From the NCBI RefSeq assembly GCF_001420995.1, contig NZ_CP012184.1, positions 4,386,501-4,450,500 on the forward strand: a stretch of DNA of 64,000 nt, given 5' to 3'. The position numbers and the translations under genes were made by a program. Shown one piece after another: positions 33,056 to 41,406 of this stretch (positions are counted from its first letter, which is position 1; each line of letters opens with the position of its first letter). The notes under the pieces are model-generated. The model was given only the letters and a program-made list of their open reading frames with translations. It had not been told where the DNA came from and did not search any database. Source of the stretch: Pseudonocardia sp. EC080619-01. GTDB lineage: Bacteria > Actinomycetota > Actinomycetes > Mycobacteriales > Pseudonocardiaceae.

Positions 33056-34219
33056 TCAGGTGTCCGCGGTGTTCCGCGCGGGTGCGGTCTCCACCGCGAC
33101 CACGACGGCCACCATGAGTGCCGCCGCGACGACCGGCGTCCACGGCGCGAACGCCGACAGCCCGAGGAGCACGGCCAGCCCGGCGACGACGGCATTGCGG
33201 CCCGTGCACAGGGTCGGCCGGATCGACAGCGCCCAGATCCCCAGCACGAACACCGCCACCGGCACGGTCAGCGTCGCCCCGGCGGCCGCGGCGAGCCCGG
33301 TCTGCCGGGTGTCGACGTCGACGGCCACCTCGATGCCCGCCGAGAACGCCCCGGCCGCGGCGAAGATCAGGTAGTGGCCGTAGCCGAAGACCAGCGCGCG
33401 CGGCATGAACCGGACGTGCTCGTGCTGCTCCCGGCAGAAGTAGATCCACCACATCCCGGCCGCCAGGACGAGCCCGCAGGCCGACAGCTCGAGCAGCGGG
33501 GCGAGGTGCTCGGCGGAGGAGAGCGCGTCGACGACGGCGCCGGTCGAGGCCAGGATCGACTCCCCGAGCAGGATCAGGGTGAACAGGCTGTACCGCTCGG
33601 CGATGTGGTGCGGGTGCCACGGCGTGCTCCGCGCCCGCTCGGCGAGGACCGGCACCGACAGCTCGGCCAGTGCCAGCACGACGAACGTGACGACGCCGGT
33701 CGCGCCGGTCGGGGACCAGACCACCCACAGCACCCACAGCACCTGGACGCCGGTGATCCCACCGGCGTAGCGCAGCGCGGTCGTCCGCAGGCCCGGGTGC
33801 GATCCGGCGGCCCGCAGCCACTGGGTCACCATCGCCAGCCGCATGATCAGGTAGCCGGCGACGGTGACGGTGAAGCCCGACCCGGCCATCGCGGCCGGGG
33901 TCCCGGCGGCCAGCACGAGCGCGCCCGCCATCTGCACGAACGTCAGGACCCGGTAGAGCCAGTCGTCGACGTCGAAGGCGCTGGCGAACCAGGTGAAGTT
34001 CATCCAGGCCCACCAGACCGCGAAGAACACGATCAGGTACCCGCCGAGCCCGGCGCCGACGTGACCGCCCGACTCGGCGTGGTGCAGCTCCGCCGAGGAC
34101 AGCGACACCGCGACGACGAACACCAGGTCGAAGAACAGCTCCAGAGGGCTCGCGACCCGGTGCGGTTCGTCCGGGTCCCGCGGGTGCATCCTGCTCAGGC
34201 CGAGCGAAGGTGTGCTCAC
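33056..34219 (-). CDS. LtrA family (low temperature requirement) membrane protein A
   Basis: A 387-residue polytopic protein with about eleven hydrophobic segments and the LtrA hallmarks: VASPLELFFDLVFVVAVSLSSAELHH near the N terminus, YLIVFFAVWWAWMNFTWFASAFDVDDWLYR, and HHIAERYSLFTLILLGESILAS. The family is named from a Listeria low-temperature mutant; the molecular role is unknown. It is divergent from a second LtrA gene. From the residues given, the two are only distantly alike beyond the motifs. Confidence 0.87.
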   Translation of the reverse strand: MSTPSLGLSRMHPRDPDEPHRVASPLELFFDLVFVVAVSLSSAELHHAESGGHVGAGLGGYLIVFFAVWWAWMNFTWFASAFDVDDWLYRVLTFVQMAGALVLAAGTPAAMAGSGFTVTVAGYLIMRLAMVTQWLRAAGSHPGLRTTALRYAGGITGVQVLWVLWVVWSPTGATGVVTFVVLALAELSVPVLAERARSTPWHPHHIAERYSLFTLILLGESILASTGAVVDALSSAEHLAPLLELSACGLVLAAGMWWIYFCREQHEHVRFMPRALVFGYGHYLIFAAAGAFSAGIEVAVDVDTRQTGLAAAAGATLTVPVAVFVLGIWALSIRPTLCTGRNAVVAGLAVLLGLSAFAPWTPVVAAALMVAVVVAVETAPARNTADT

Positions 34220-34242
34220 GGCGTCATCGTTGCGTGCCGCAC

Positions 34243-34248
34243 TAGTCT
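34243..34248 (+). promoter_or_regulatory. -10 box for the plus-strand ltrA
   Basis: TAGTCT lies 32 bases before the ATG at 34281; the resulting short leader contains GGAG at 34277-34280. Confidence 0.4.
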
Positions 34249-34280
34249 GTGCGACGCCGACACGGGGGAGGGGACCGGAG

Positions 34281-35450
34281 ATGACCGTGCAGGAGAGCCG
34301 GCAGCGTCTGCTGCGCCGGACCGGCGACTCCGAGGTCGCGCCGATCGAGCTGTTCTTCGACCTGGTCTACGTGTTCGCGATCGTCCAGGTCTCGCACACC
34401 CTGCTGTACCACCTCACCCCGCTCGGGGCGCTGGAGACGGCGCTGCTGTTCACCGCGGTGTGGTGGCTCTGGAACTACTCGGCGTGGGCGATGAACTACC
34501 TCGATCCGGCGCGGACCCCGGTCCGGGTGCTGAACGCCCTGCTCATGCTCGCGGCGCTCGGGATGGCGCTGGCGCTGCCGTCGGCGTTCGCGGGCGGCGG
34601 GCTGCTGTTCGCCCTGTGCTTCGCGGCCGCCCAGATCGGGCGGCCGCTGTTCATGTGGATCACGATGCGCGGGCACGTGCTGTCCCGCAACTACCGCAAC
34701 CTGCTCGTCTGGAGCGCCGCCGCGAGCGTGCTGTTCCTCGTCGGCGCGTTCCTCCCGCCGGTGGCCCGGCTGGTCGTCTGGGCGGTCGCGGTGGCGGTCG
34801 ACCTCGCCGGGCCACGCTTCGAGTTCCGCGTGCCCGGGCTCGGCTCCACCCCGATGACGGACTGGCCGGTCGACGTCGAGCACCTCGCCGAGCGCAACCG
34901 GCTGGTGTTCATCATCGCGCTCGGCGAGTCCATCCTGATCATGGGATTCACCCTGTCCGAGATGGCGGAGATCACGCCCTACACCGTGCTGATCACCCTG
35001 CTCGGGTTCACCGGCCTGGTGGCGCTGTGGTGGTCGTACTTCGCGCTGGCCGGGCACGGGACGGCCGCCAGCCGGGGCGACGACAGCACCCGTGCCGCCC
35101 GCTCGGCGTTCGCCTACGCGCACGGCCTGATGGTCGCCGGGGCGGTGCTGTTCGCGGTCGCGATCGACCTGCACCTGACGCACCCGGAGAACACGCCGTC
35201 GCTGGTGCTGACGTCGATCGGCGGCCCACTGCTCTACCTCGTCGGGAACAAGATCTACCTGCGCGGACGCACCGGGACGGTCGGTAAGTCCCGCTACGTC
35301 GCCGGCGCGGTGCTGATCGTCGCCGGTGCCGTCGCCCTGCTGCTCGGGCACGCGCTCCCGGCCATCGCGATCGGGCTCGTGGTGCTGGCGGTGGTCGTCG
35401 GGCTGGCGGTGGTCACGCAGCTGTCCGGCGGTCGTGCCGAGCCGGTGTGA
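34281..35450 (+). CDS. LtrA family membrane protein B
   Basis: The 389-residue second LtrA protein carries VAPIELFFDLVYVFAIVQVSHTLLYH, FTAVWWLWNYSAWAMNYLDP and HLAERNRLVFIIALGESILIMGFTLSE, again with about eleven membrane segments. The ATG follows GGAG directly. A longer upstream frame lacks conserved sequence and crosses the promoter. A divergent paralogous pair of this kind suggests shared control from the 61-base gap. Confidence 0.87.
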   Translation: MTVQESRQRLLRRTGDSEVAPIELFFDLVYVFAIVQVSHTLLYHLTPLGALETALLFTAVWWLWNYSAWAMNYLDPARTPVRVLNALLMLAALGMALALPSAFAGGGLLFALCFAAAQIGRPLFMWITMRGHVLSRNYRNLLVWSAAASVLFLVGAFLPPVARLVVWAVAVAVDLAGPRFEFRVPGLGSTPMTDWPVDVEHLAERNRLVFIIALGESILIMGFTLSEMAEITPYTVLITLLGFTGLVALWWSYFALAGHGTAASRGDDSTRAARSAFAYAHGLMVAGAVLFAVAIDLHLTHPENTPSLVLTSIGGPLLYLVGNKIYLRGRTGTVGKSRYVAGAVLIVAGAVALLLGHALPAIAIGLVVLAVVVGLAVVTQLSGGRAEPV

Positions 35451-35454
35451 CGGC

Positions 35455-36021
35455 TCAGGACGTCCACGCGGGCGACCGGCCGGTCACGGCCACGATCCGG
35501 TCCAGCACCGGTGCCCCGGCGGGAACGTCGACGGGACCGGCGAAGACGCCCATCCCGCGGCCCTGCTCGGCCGTGCCGGAGACGGCGTCCAGGGCCGCGG
35601 CGAGCACGTCGGCGGGCCAGACCGGGCCGGTGCCGACCGAGCGCCCCAGGTCCTAGCCGTGCACCACGAGCTCGCCCAGCACCATCCCGCCGATCATCGC
35701 TGCCGGCACCTCCTCACCCAGGACGACGGTGCCCTGCCAGGCAGCCGGGTCGGACCACACGGCGGCCAGCTCCGAGCGGGCGTCGTCGAGGCGGGCCGGC
35801 CAGTCGTCCGTGACCAGCTCGGCGGCGCGCGCCTCGTCGCCCGCGGCGGGGTCCTCCCGGCGCCCGACGGCGGCCAGCAGCGGCGTCCAGTACAGGAGGT
35901 GACCGAGCAGTCCCCGCAGGTCCCAGGCGGCGCACGGGGTCGGCGCGGTGAGCGGCAGATCGGTGGCGGCCTTCACGAGCGGGACGTGCGCTGCCGCGGC
36001 GGGGGCGATGTGCTGGTGCAT
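35455..36021 (-). pseudogene. DinB/maleylpyruvate-isomerase-fold (TIGR03086-like) gene broken by TAG
   Basis: The frame encodes 188 codons beginning MHQHIAPAAAAHVPLVKA, with PTPCAAWDLRGLLGHLLYWTPLL typical of the mycothiol-dependent isomerase/DinB-like fold. At 35653-35655 a TAG replaces what should be the Trp codon in VVHGWDLGRS (family form HGWDLARATG). After it the same frame continues without interruption, D-L-G-R-S through to TGRSPAWTS and a TGA at 35455, with normal composition. A single G-to-A change explains it, so this is a fresh nonsense mutation or a sequencing error. The shortened product would have 122 residues. Confidence 0.8.
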
Positions 36022-36084
36022 GGCCGCAACGCTAGGGCGACAGCGGGGGGCCGGGCTTGGACGAACGCGCCATACTCACCGTCG

Positions 36085-36897
36085 ATGGACGCCGATCCGC
36101 GCGGGCTGTCCGGGGAGTGGGCCCGGTACCAGCGGCACCACAGCGAGCCGCCCCCGCCGGACCTCGCCGGCTTCGTCGACCGGTTCTGGACGGTCGGCTG
36201 GGACTATGCGCGGCCGTTCCTGCAGAAGATCGTCCCGTATCCGCAGGTGCACCTGACGGGGGAGCCGGGCGTGGGGCCGCTCCGGATCAGCGGGCCGGCG
36301 TCGCGGTTCGTGACGCGCGAGCTGCACGGTCGCGGGCGGGTCGTCGGGGTGGCGTTCCGGCCGGGCACCGCGCGAGCGCTGGCAGGAGTCCCCGTCGCGA
36401 CACTCGCCGACCGCCGGGTCCCGGCCGGGGCACCCTTCGACGGGCCCGGGCCGCCGGACGTCGACGGTCTGGCGGAGCGGCTGCGAGCCGTTCTCCCACC
36501 GGACGGCCCCGACCGGTCGGCCCGTGACGCTCACGACCTCGTCGCCGCGGTCGTCGCGGACCGGGAGCTCACCCGGGTCGACCGGCTCGCCCGGCACGGC
36601 GGCTACAGCGTCCGGTCGTTGCAGCGGATCTTCCACGAGCACGTCGGCCTCGGCCCGAAGTGGGTGATCCGCCGCTACCGGCTGCACGAGGTCACCGAGC
36701 TGATGGCGGGGGGTGCGCCCGTCCACTGGGCCGAGGTCGCCGCCACGCTCGGGTACACCGACCAGGCCCACCTCTCCCGGGACTTCGCCGGTCTGTTCGG
36801 GGAGCCGCCGACCGTCTACGCGCGCCGCTACGGACCTCGCGTGCCTGCCGGCCCGGTCCCGCCGTCCGGCGGCTCCGGCCCGGTGCTGCCATCCTGA
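36085..36897 (+). CDS. AraC family transcriptional regulator
   Basis: The 270-residue product has an N-terminal sensing domain of DUF6597 type (PPDLAGFVDRFWTVGWDY, then QKIVPYPQVHLTGEPG) and a C-terminal AraC HTH pair at about 165-255 (RVDRLARHGGYSVRSLQRIFHEHVGLGPKWVIRRYRLHEV, then WAEVAATLGYTDQAHLSRDFAGLFGEPPTVYARRY). It is divergent from the broken DinB-type gene, which may be its former target. The effector is unknown. Confidence 0.9.
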   Translation: MDADPRGLSGEWARYQRHHSEPPPPDLAGFVDRFWTVGWDYARPFLQKIVPYPQVHLTGEPGVGPLRISGPASRFVTRELHGRGRVVGVAFRPGTARALAGVPVATLADRRVPAGAPFDGPGPPDVDGLAERLRAVLPPDGPDRSARDAHDLVAAVVADRELTRVDRLARHGGYSVRSLQRIFHEHVGLGPKWVIRRYRLHEVTELMAGGAPVHWAEVAATLGYTDQAHLSRDFAGLFGEPPTVYARRYGPRVPAGPVPPSGGSGPVLPS

Positions 36898-36934
36898 TCG
36901 TCGACGGGGCGCCGCCCCGGGGAGGCGGCACCCG

Positions 36935-37429
36935 ATGACCGAGGGGACGGACGGCCGGACGGGTGTGCCCGGTCCCACCTCGGCGACGCTCGTGCTGGAG
37001 CCGGTGCCGCACCCGTCCGGGCCCGTGCTGCTGCGCGCCACCGGCGAGATCGACGACGTCACGGCGGCCGACCTGGCCGAGCATCTGGTGGCCTGGTTCG
37101 GTGCGGCACCACGGGTGGTGCTGGACCTGTCGGGGGTGTCGTTCCTCGGGTCGCCGGGCCTGTCGGTGCTGCTCGCCGCGCACCGCGACGCCGCCGCCGG
37201 GGGAGTGACGTTCCAGCTCCGCTGCGGCGACGCCCGCCAGGTGCGCCGCGTCCTGCAGACCACGGGGACCCTGGAGTACCTCGACGTCCTGGACCGGATC
37301 CCGGCCGGCGGTGCGGGACGGGCCCCGCACGCGGCGCTGTTCGCCGTGCCTCCCGGCGACGACGGTCAGGACCCGACCGGTCCCGATTCGGACACAACGG
37401 AGGACGGACGCGGCGTCACACTGCTGTAG
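36935..37429 (+). CDS. STAS-domain protein, anti-sigma factor antagonist-like
   Basis: The 164-residue product carries a STAS domain at about residues 15-115 (LLRATGEIDDVTAADLAEHLVAWFG, VVLDLSGVSFLGSPGLSVLLAAHRDAA, then LRCGDARQVRRVLQTTGTLEYLDVLD). The phospho-acceptor position in FLGSPGL holds Ser, so switching by an RsbW-type kinase is possible. The tail is acidic and disordered. It could feed the sigma factor at 1.6-2.4 kb, but no link is visible. The ATG at 36935 has GGAGG a dozen bases upstream. Confidence 0.85.
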   Translation: MTEGTDGRTGVPGPTSATLVLEPVPHPSGPVLLRATGEIDDVTAADLAEHLVAWFGAAPRVVLDLSGVSFLGSPGLSVLLAAHRDAAAGGVTFQLRCGDARQVRRVLQTTGTLEYLDVLDRIPAGGAGRAPHAALFAVPPGDDGQDPTGPDSDTTEDGRGVTLL

Positions 37430-37469
37430 AACTCGGACCGGACACCCGAACCGGACGAGGGGAGCGACG

Positions 37470-38975
37470 ATGACGTCGCCGGACAGTGGGACGCACGACG
37501 CACGGAGACGCCGGGCGCTCGCCTGGATCGTCGGGACCGCGACCGTCGGGCTGGTGTTCGACGGCTACGACCTCGTCGTCTACGGGACCCTGGTGCCGCT
37601 GTTCCTCCGCGACCCGTCGCTGATCGGACCGGTCGACGCGGGCACCGCCGGTGCGCTCGGCAGCTACGCGCTGGTCGGCGTCCTGGTCGGGGCGCTGATC
37701 GCCGGGTCGGTCGCCGACCTGGTCGGCCGCCGGAAGGTCATGCTGACCTCCTACGTCTGGTTCTCGGTCGGCATGGCCGCGACCGCGTTCACGACGACGA
37801 CGGCCGCGTTCGGTGCGCTGCGCTTCCTGACCGGCATCGGGGTCGGCGCGCTGGTGGCGACGACCGGTGCCCTCGTCGCCGAGTTCGCGCCACCCGGCAG
37901 GAAGAACCTGTGCACCGCGATCGCCTACTGCGGCGTGCCGCTGGGCAGCCTGCTCGCGGCGCTGCTGGCGATCCTGCTGCTGCCGCTCGTCGGGTGGCGC
38001 GGCATGTTCCTGATCGGCGCGCTGCCGCTCGTGCTGGTCCTGCCGGTGGCGGTCGCCCGGATGCCGGAGTCCCCGTCGTGGCTGGTCAGCCGCGGCCGGA
38101 TCGAGGAGGCGCGCGCGGTCGCCGACCGCACCGGTGTCGCGGTACCGGAGCTCACCCGTGCCGCTGCCCCGGTCGCCGCTCCCGCCGGACGGGCCGGTTT
38201 TGCCGGGCTGTTCCGCACCCCGCACCTGACGCCGACGCTGCTGTTCGGGTTCGTCAGCGCCGCCGGCCTGCTCCTGGTCTACGCGCTCAACACCTGGCTG
38301 CCGGAGCTGATGGGCCGTGCCGGGTTCTCGGCGAACGGCTCCCTGAGCTTCCTGCTGGTGCTCAACGGCGGTGCCGTGCTCGGTGCGCTGGCGGCCAGCC
38401 GGATCTCCGACCGGTTCGGCCCGCGCCGGGTCGTCGCCGCCAGCTTCGCGCTCGGTGCCCTGTCGATCGCCCTGCTCACCCTGGAGCTGCCGATCGGCCT
38501 GCTGCTGGCATTCGTCGCGGTCGTCGGGCTCGGCACCAGCGGCACCCAGATCCTGATCTTCGGCTTCGCGTCGACGCACTACCCGACGCCGGTGCGCAGC
38601 GCGGGCGTCGCCTGGGTCGCGGGGTTCGGACGGCTCGGCGGGATCGGCGGGCCGCTCGTCGGCGGCGCTCTGGTGGCGTCCGGGGCGGCCCTGGACTCGA
38701 TCTTCTACCTGCTGGCGGGGCTGGCGGTGCTGGGCGCGCTGCTCACCCTGGCGATCCCCGCCGCGCGCCGGAGCACCGAGGACCCCAGGGAGCCGGGGAA
38801 GCCAGGGGACCCAGGGGATCGCGCCACCCCCGTCGCGCCGGCTACCCCGGCCGCTCCGCCTACCCCGGCCGCTCCGCCTACCCCGGCGGCCCCGGCCCCG
38901 GCGGCCCCGGCCGCGGGCCCCGGTGACGCGCTGCAGACCGAGCCTGGCCGCCGACCCTCGGCGCACCACCGATGA
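37470..38975 (+). CDS. MFS transporter, aromatic acid:H+ symporter (AAHS) family
   Basis: A 501-residue permease with twelve helices and the AAHS hallmark FDGYDLVVYGTLVPLF in helix 1 (the Asp in DGYD is essential in PcaK/BenK-type carriers), SVADLVGRRKVMLTSYVWFS in loop 2-3 and SRISDRFGPRRVV in loop 8-9. Likely substrates are benzoate-type aromatic acids. The last 60 residues form an unusual Pro/Ala tail with repeated PTPAAP units, and the stop codon (38973-38975) lies inside the first 62-nt hairpin repeat. GGGGAG precedes the ATG at 37470. Confidence 0.88.
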   Translation: MTSPDSGTHDARRRRALAWIVGTATVGLVFDGYDLVVYGTLVPLFLRDPSLIGPVDAGTAGALGSYALVGVLVGALIAGSVADLVGRRKVMLTSYVWFSVGMAATAFTTTTAAFGALRFLTGIGVGALVATTGALVAEFAPPGRKNLCTAIAYCGVPLGSLLAALLAILLLPLVGWRGMFLIGALPLVLVLPVAVARMPESPSWLVSRGRIEEARAVADRTGVAVPELTRAAAPVAAPAGRAGFAGLFRTPHLTPTLLFGFVSAAGLLLVYALNTWLPELMGRAGFSANGSLSFLLVLNGGAVLGALAASRISDRFGPRRVVAASFALGALSIALLTLELPIGLLLAFVAVVGLGTSGTQILIFGFASTHYPTPVRSAGVAWVAGFGRLGGIGGPLVGGALVASGAALDSIFYLLAGLAVLGALLTLAIPAARRSTEDPREPGKPGDPGDRATPVAPATPAAPPTPAAPPTPAAPAPAAPAAGPGDALQTEPGRRPSAHHR

Positions 38976-39034
38976 TCACGGATCGGGAAGCGAAGCGGTC
39001 ATATCCGGCCACGATGCTGCCCGATCCGTGATCA
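38973..39034 (+). repeat. 62-nt hairpin element, copy A
   Basis: Arms TGATCACGGATCGGG (38973-38987) and CCCGATCCGTGATCA (39020-39034) are perfect 15-base inverted repeats around a 32-base core. The first three bases are the stop codon of the MFS gene. It may end that transcript. Confidence 0.85.
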
Positions 39035-39239
39035 GGGCAGGGCAGGGCTGGGCGGGCGCGGTCGAGATCAGGTCGGGGCCAAGACGGGATCAGGTCATGG
39101 GCGGGAGCAGGTCCTGGGGGAGCTGGGCGGGAAGCGATGCGGACGGTGGCCGGCCGCGGACGGGGCGATGGAGCCGGGCCCGCCCGGGACAGGATGCCGT
39201 GCCGGTCGCCGTGCCCGCGACCTCGGCGCTCGGACCCGA

Positions 39240-39301
39240 TGATCACGGATCGGGAAGGGAGGCGGTCACTTCTGGCCGCCGGACTTCCCGACCCGTGATC
39301 A
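39240..39301 (+). repeat. 62-nt hairpin element, copy B
   Basis: Same 15-base left arm as copy A; the right arm CCCGACCCGTGATCA has one T-to-C change, which still leaves a G-C or G-T fold. The core AAGGGAGGCGGTCAC...GGCCGCC keeps the inner GCGGTC/GGCCGC pairing. Confidence 0.85.
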
Positions 39302-39461
39302 CCTGGGTCGGGCCGGCGCCGGGAACCGGGTTGAGGGGCCGGTGTCGGGGTGGGCGGTGGTCGGGAGCCTGCAGCGGGTCGGCGGTGTCGGTGCTGGTCT
39401 GCGGCGGAGTCAGGACGCTGTTCTCGTCGCCGCGCTCCGTCCGGTCGGTGCACGGGCCGGG

Positions 39462-39523
39462 TGACCACAGGTCAGGAAGGGAGCCGGTCACCCTCTGGCC
39501 GCGCGTCCCGCGCCCTGTCCGGT
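39462..39523 (+). repeat. 62-nt hairpin element, copy C (degenerate)
   Basis: It aligns over its full 62 bases with the others and its core AAGGGAGCCGGTCAC...TGGCCGCG is well kept, but both outer arms have diverged (left arm TGACCACAGGTCAGG) and no longer pair well. It looks like a decayed member. Confidence 0.65.
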
Positions 39524-39534
39524 CGACACCCCGG

Positions 39535-39596
39535 TGATCACGGATCGGGAAGGGAGCCGGTCATTTCTGGCCGCGATGATTCCCGATCCGTGATCA
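39535..39596 (+). repeat. 62-nt hairpin element, copy D
   Basis: This is the best-preserved copy. The inverted repeat extends outward through CCGG on both sides (39531-39600), giving perfect 21-base arms. It lies only 11 bases after copy C. Confidence 0.88.
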
Positions 39597-39681
39597 CCGG
39601 GCGCGGGGCTAGGTGCGGGGCCAGGGCGGGGCAGGGACCCGGTGAGCTGGTACGGGTCAGGGGCAGTAGCCGGCCCTGAGT

Positions 39682-39793
39682 GGGCCGGGGCCGGGGCCGG
39701 GGCCAGGGCCAGGGCGAGGGCCAGTGCGGGGCCGGGGCCGGGGCCGGGGCCGGGCCAGTGGCAGTGCCGGGACCAGGACCAGGACCAGGACCA
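39682..39793 (+). repeat. G-rich short tandem repeats (GGGGCC and AGGACC units)
   Basis: Two runs of about four to five GGGGCC units (near 39682-39704 and 39727-39751) are followed by four AGGACC-like units (39770-39793), with imperfect CAGGGC units between. Such tracts could form G-quadruplexes on the plus strand and are prone to slippage. Confidence 0.7.
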
Positions 39794-40091
39794 GTGGCAG
39801 TGGCGGTGACGAGATGTGTGGCCAGGCAATGAGCGGGCCATGAAGGGCGACGGGGCCGGCGGGGGAGAGCGCGGCCGCGGCGGAGCGAGCCGGGAAGGGG
39901 CAGGGCCCGGAGTCGGCCGAGGGCCTGCCCGTGGCGGAGTGGCGTGTGAGTCGCGTACCAGGTCCGGGGCGTGGGGCGCGCCCGTTGCTCATCGGCCCCG
40001 GCCGTTCCCCGGGCGCCGGCGCCCGAGCCCGCCGGAGATCACCGCCACCGGCCAGCCGAAACCGGACTCGGGAGCTGGCGCCCGAGTCCGG

Positions 40092-40153
40092 TGATCCCGG
40101 ATCGGGAAGGGACGCGGCCACATCCGGCCGCCACGCTTCCCGATCCGTGATCT
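40092..40153 (+). repeat. 62-nt hairpin element, copy E
   Basis: Left arm TGATCCCGGATCGGG, right arm CCCGATCCGTGATCT. The core carries the perfect inner hairpin GCGGCC-ACATCC-GGCCGC. It ends eight bases before the stop of the minus-strand NrfD-type gene, so it may act as its terminator. Confidence 0.82.
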
Positions 40154-40161
40154 TGGGCTGG

Positions 40162-41406
40162 TCAGGCCTCCGCGGACTCGGCGGCGCGGCGGGCCAGACG
40201 CTCGCGCTGGGGGACGACGACGTAGCGCGGGTCCTTGGTCGTCTCGACCCCCGCCTCGAACACGGACAGCCGCTGCAGGAGGCTCCCGGCCAGCAGGGCG
40301 AGCCCGGATGCGGCGGCGCCGGCCCGGGACCGGCGTCCGAGCAGGAGGGTCCCGGCGAGGCCCGCGGCGGTGCACGCCTCGGAGGCCTTCCGGAGCCGTC
40401 CGGCGTGCCCGTGCTCGTAGGCCTCGCGGATGATCCCCATCCGCCGTTCCATGATCTTCCCGGCGACGAGCTCGCCCGCGGCCCCGAGCACCGCGAACGC
40501 CCGTGCCGGGCCTGCCTCGGCGACCGGCGCGGCGAGCATGCCGAACCCGCCGCCACTGGCCGCGGCCGAGCCGGCGAACACGAACGGCAGCTCGTCGCGG
40601 ACCTCGTTCCAGCCGGGCACGGCGGTGTGCGAGAACAGCACCGCGGTGTAGGTGCACAGCGCCGGGGCGGTCGCGGCCGCACCGAGCCCGGCCGGGCGGG
40701 CCAGCGCGTCCAGCAGCCGGACCGGCCACGACCGGCGGACCCGCGGGGGGAGCGCGCCGGTCAGCTCGGCGGTCCCGGCCAGGCCGGCGGCCGGGCCGAA
40801 CACGGCCAGGATCCAGGTGCCGACGCTCATCGGCGACGTCGGCTTGGCCACCCGCAGCATGTGGTGGAACCGCTCCGGACGCCCGAGGTCGGACACCAGG
40901 AAGTAGGTGCTCGCCACCAGCCCGCCGAGCGCACCGGCGCGGCTCGCCCGGCGCAGCGCGGGCCGTCCGGTGAGGTCCGCGCCGGCCCCGACCACCGCGG
41001 TCCCGGCGGCGAGCCCGCCGCAGAACAGGTAGTAGGCGATCTTGTGCTCCCACACCGGCGGCTTGAGCACGGCCCGGCCGTAGTACGACGAGAACTCCGC
41101 CTCGGGGACCATCGACTCCTCGCCGCGTCCGCCGCCCCGGCGACGACGACGGCGGCGTCCGCCCTGGAACATCTCGGCATCCCGCGCACCGGGCGCACCG
41201 GGAGCAGCGGGCAGGCCGGCCTCGGGCACTCCGGCCGACGGCGCTCCGGTCGGCGGCACTGCGGTCGATGACTGTCCGGCCGACAGCACTGCGCTCGGCG
41301 GCACTCCGGCCGACGGCTCTGCGACCGGCGGATCGCCGGGCGAGGGGGTGCCGGGCGAGGGGGTGCCGGACGAGGGCGTGCCGGGCACAGGGGCGTCGTC
41401 GCTCAT
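40162..41406 (-). CDS. formate dehydrogenase membrane subunit, NrfD/PsrC family
   Basis: The 414-residue product has an NrfD-type core: VPEAEFSSYYGRAVLKPPVWEHKIAYYLFCGGLAAGTAVVGAGADLTG, FLVSDLGRPERFHHMLRVAKPTSPMSVGTWIL and several helices. This integral membrane protein would take electrons from the Fe-S subunit to the quinone pool. The first 100 residues are an unusual Pro/Ser/Ala-rich segment ending in a run of Arg and Gly (QGGRRRRRRRGGGRG), probably disordered and cytoplasmic. The ATG at 41406 overlaps the preceding stop (ATGA), which supports this long form; an internal start near VPEAEF is the alternative. Confidence 0.88.
   Translation of the reverse strand: MSDDAPVPGTPSSGTPSPGTPSPGDPPVAEPSAGVPPSAVLSAGQSSTAVPPTGAPSAGVPEAGLPAAPGAPGARDAEMFQGGRRRRRRRGGGRGEESMVPEAEFSSYYGRAVLKPPVWEHKIAYYLFCGGLAAGTAVVGAGADLTGRPALRRASRAGALGGLVASTYFLVSDLGRPERFHHMLRVAKPTSPMSVGTWILAVFGPAAGLAGTAELTGALPPRVRRSWPVRLLDALARPAGLGAAATAPALCTYTAVLFSHTAVPGWNEVRDELPFVFAGSAAASGGGFGMLAAPVAEAGPARAFAVLGAAGELVAGKIMERRMGIIREAYEHGHAGRLRKASEACTAAGLAGTLLLGRRSRAGAAASGLALLAGSLLQRLSVFEAGVETTKDPRYVVVPQRERLARRAAESAEA

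Larger units (their letters stand above)
38976..40161. other. 1.2-kb non-coding block holding a repeat family
   Basis: No credible gene was found here: the open frames are Gly/Arg/Pro-rich and change frame across the repeats. The block lies between the stop of the AAHS transporter and the stop of the formate dehydrogenase membrane subunit (two convergent genes). It contains five 62-nt hairpin elements in the same orientation plus G-rich short tandem repeats. Confidence 0.6.

Noticed and set aside
38976..40161. Open frames of 100-340 codons in the repeat block
   Set aside because: They are Gly/Arg/Pro-rich, cross the hairpin repeats and share no similarity pattern with known proteins.
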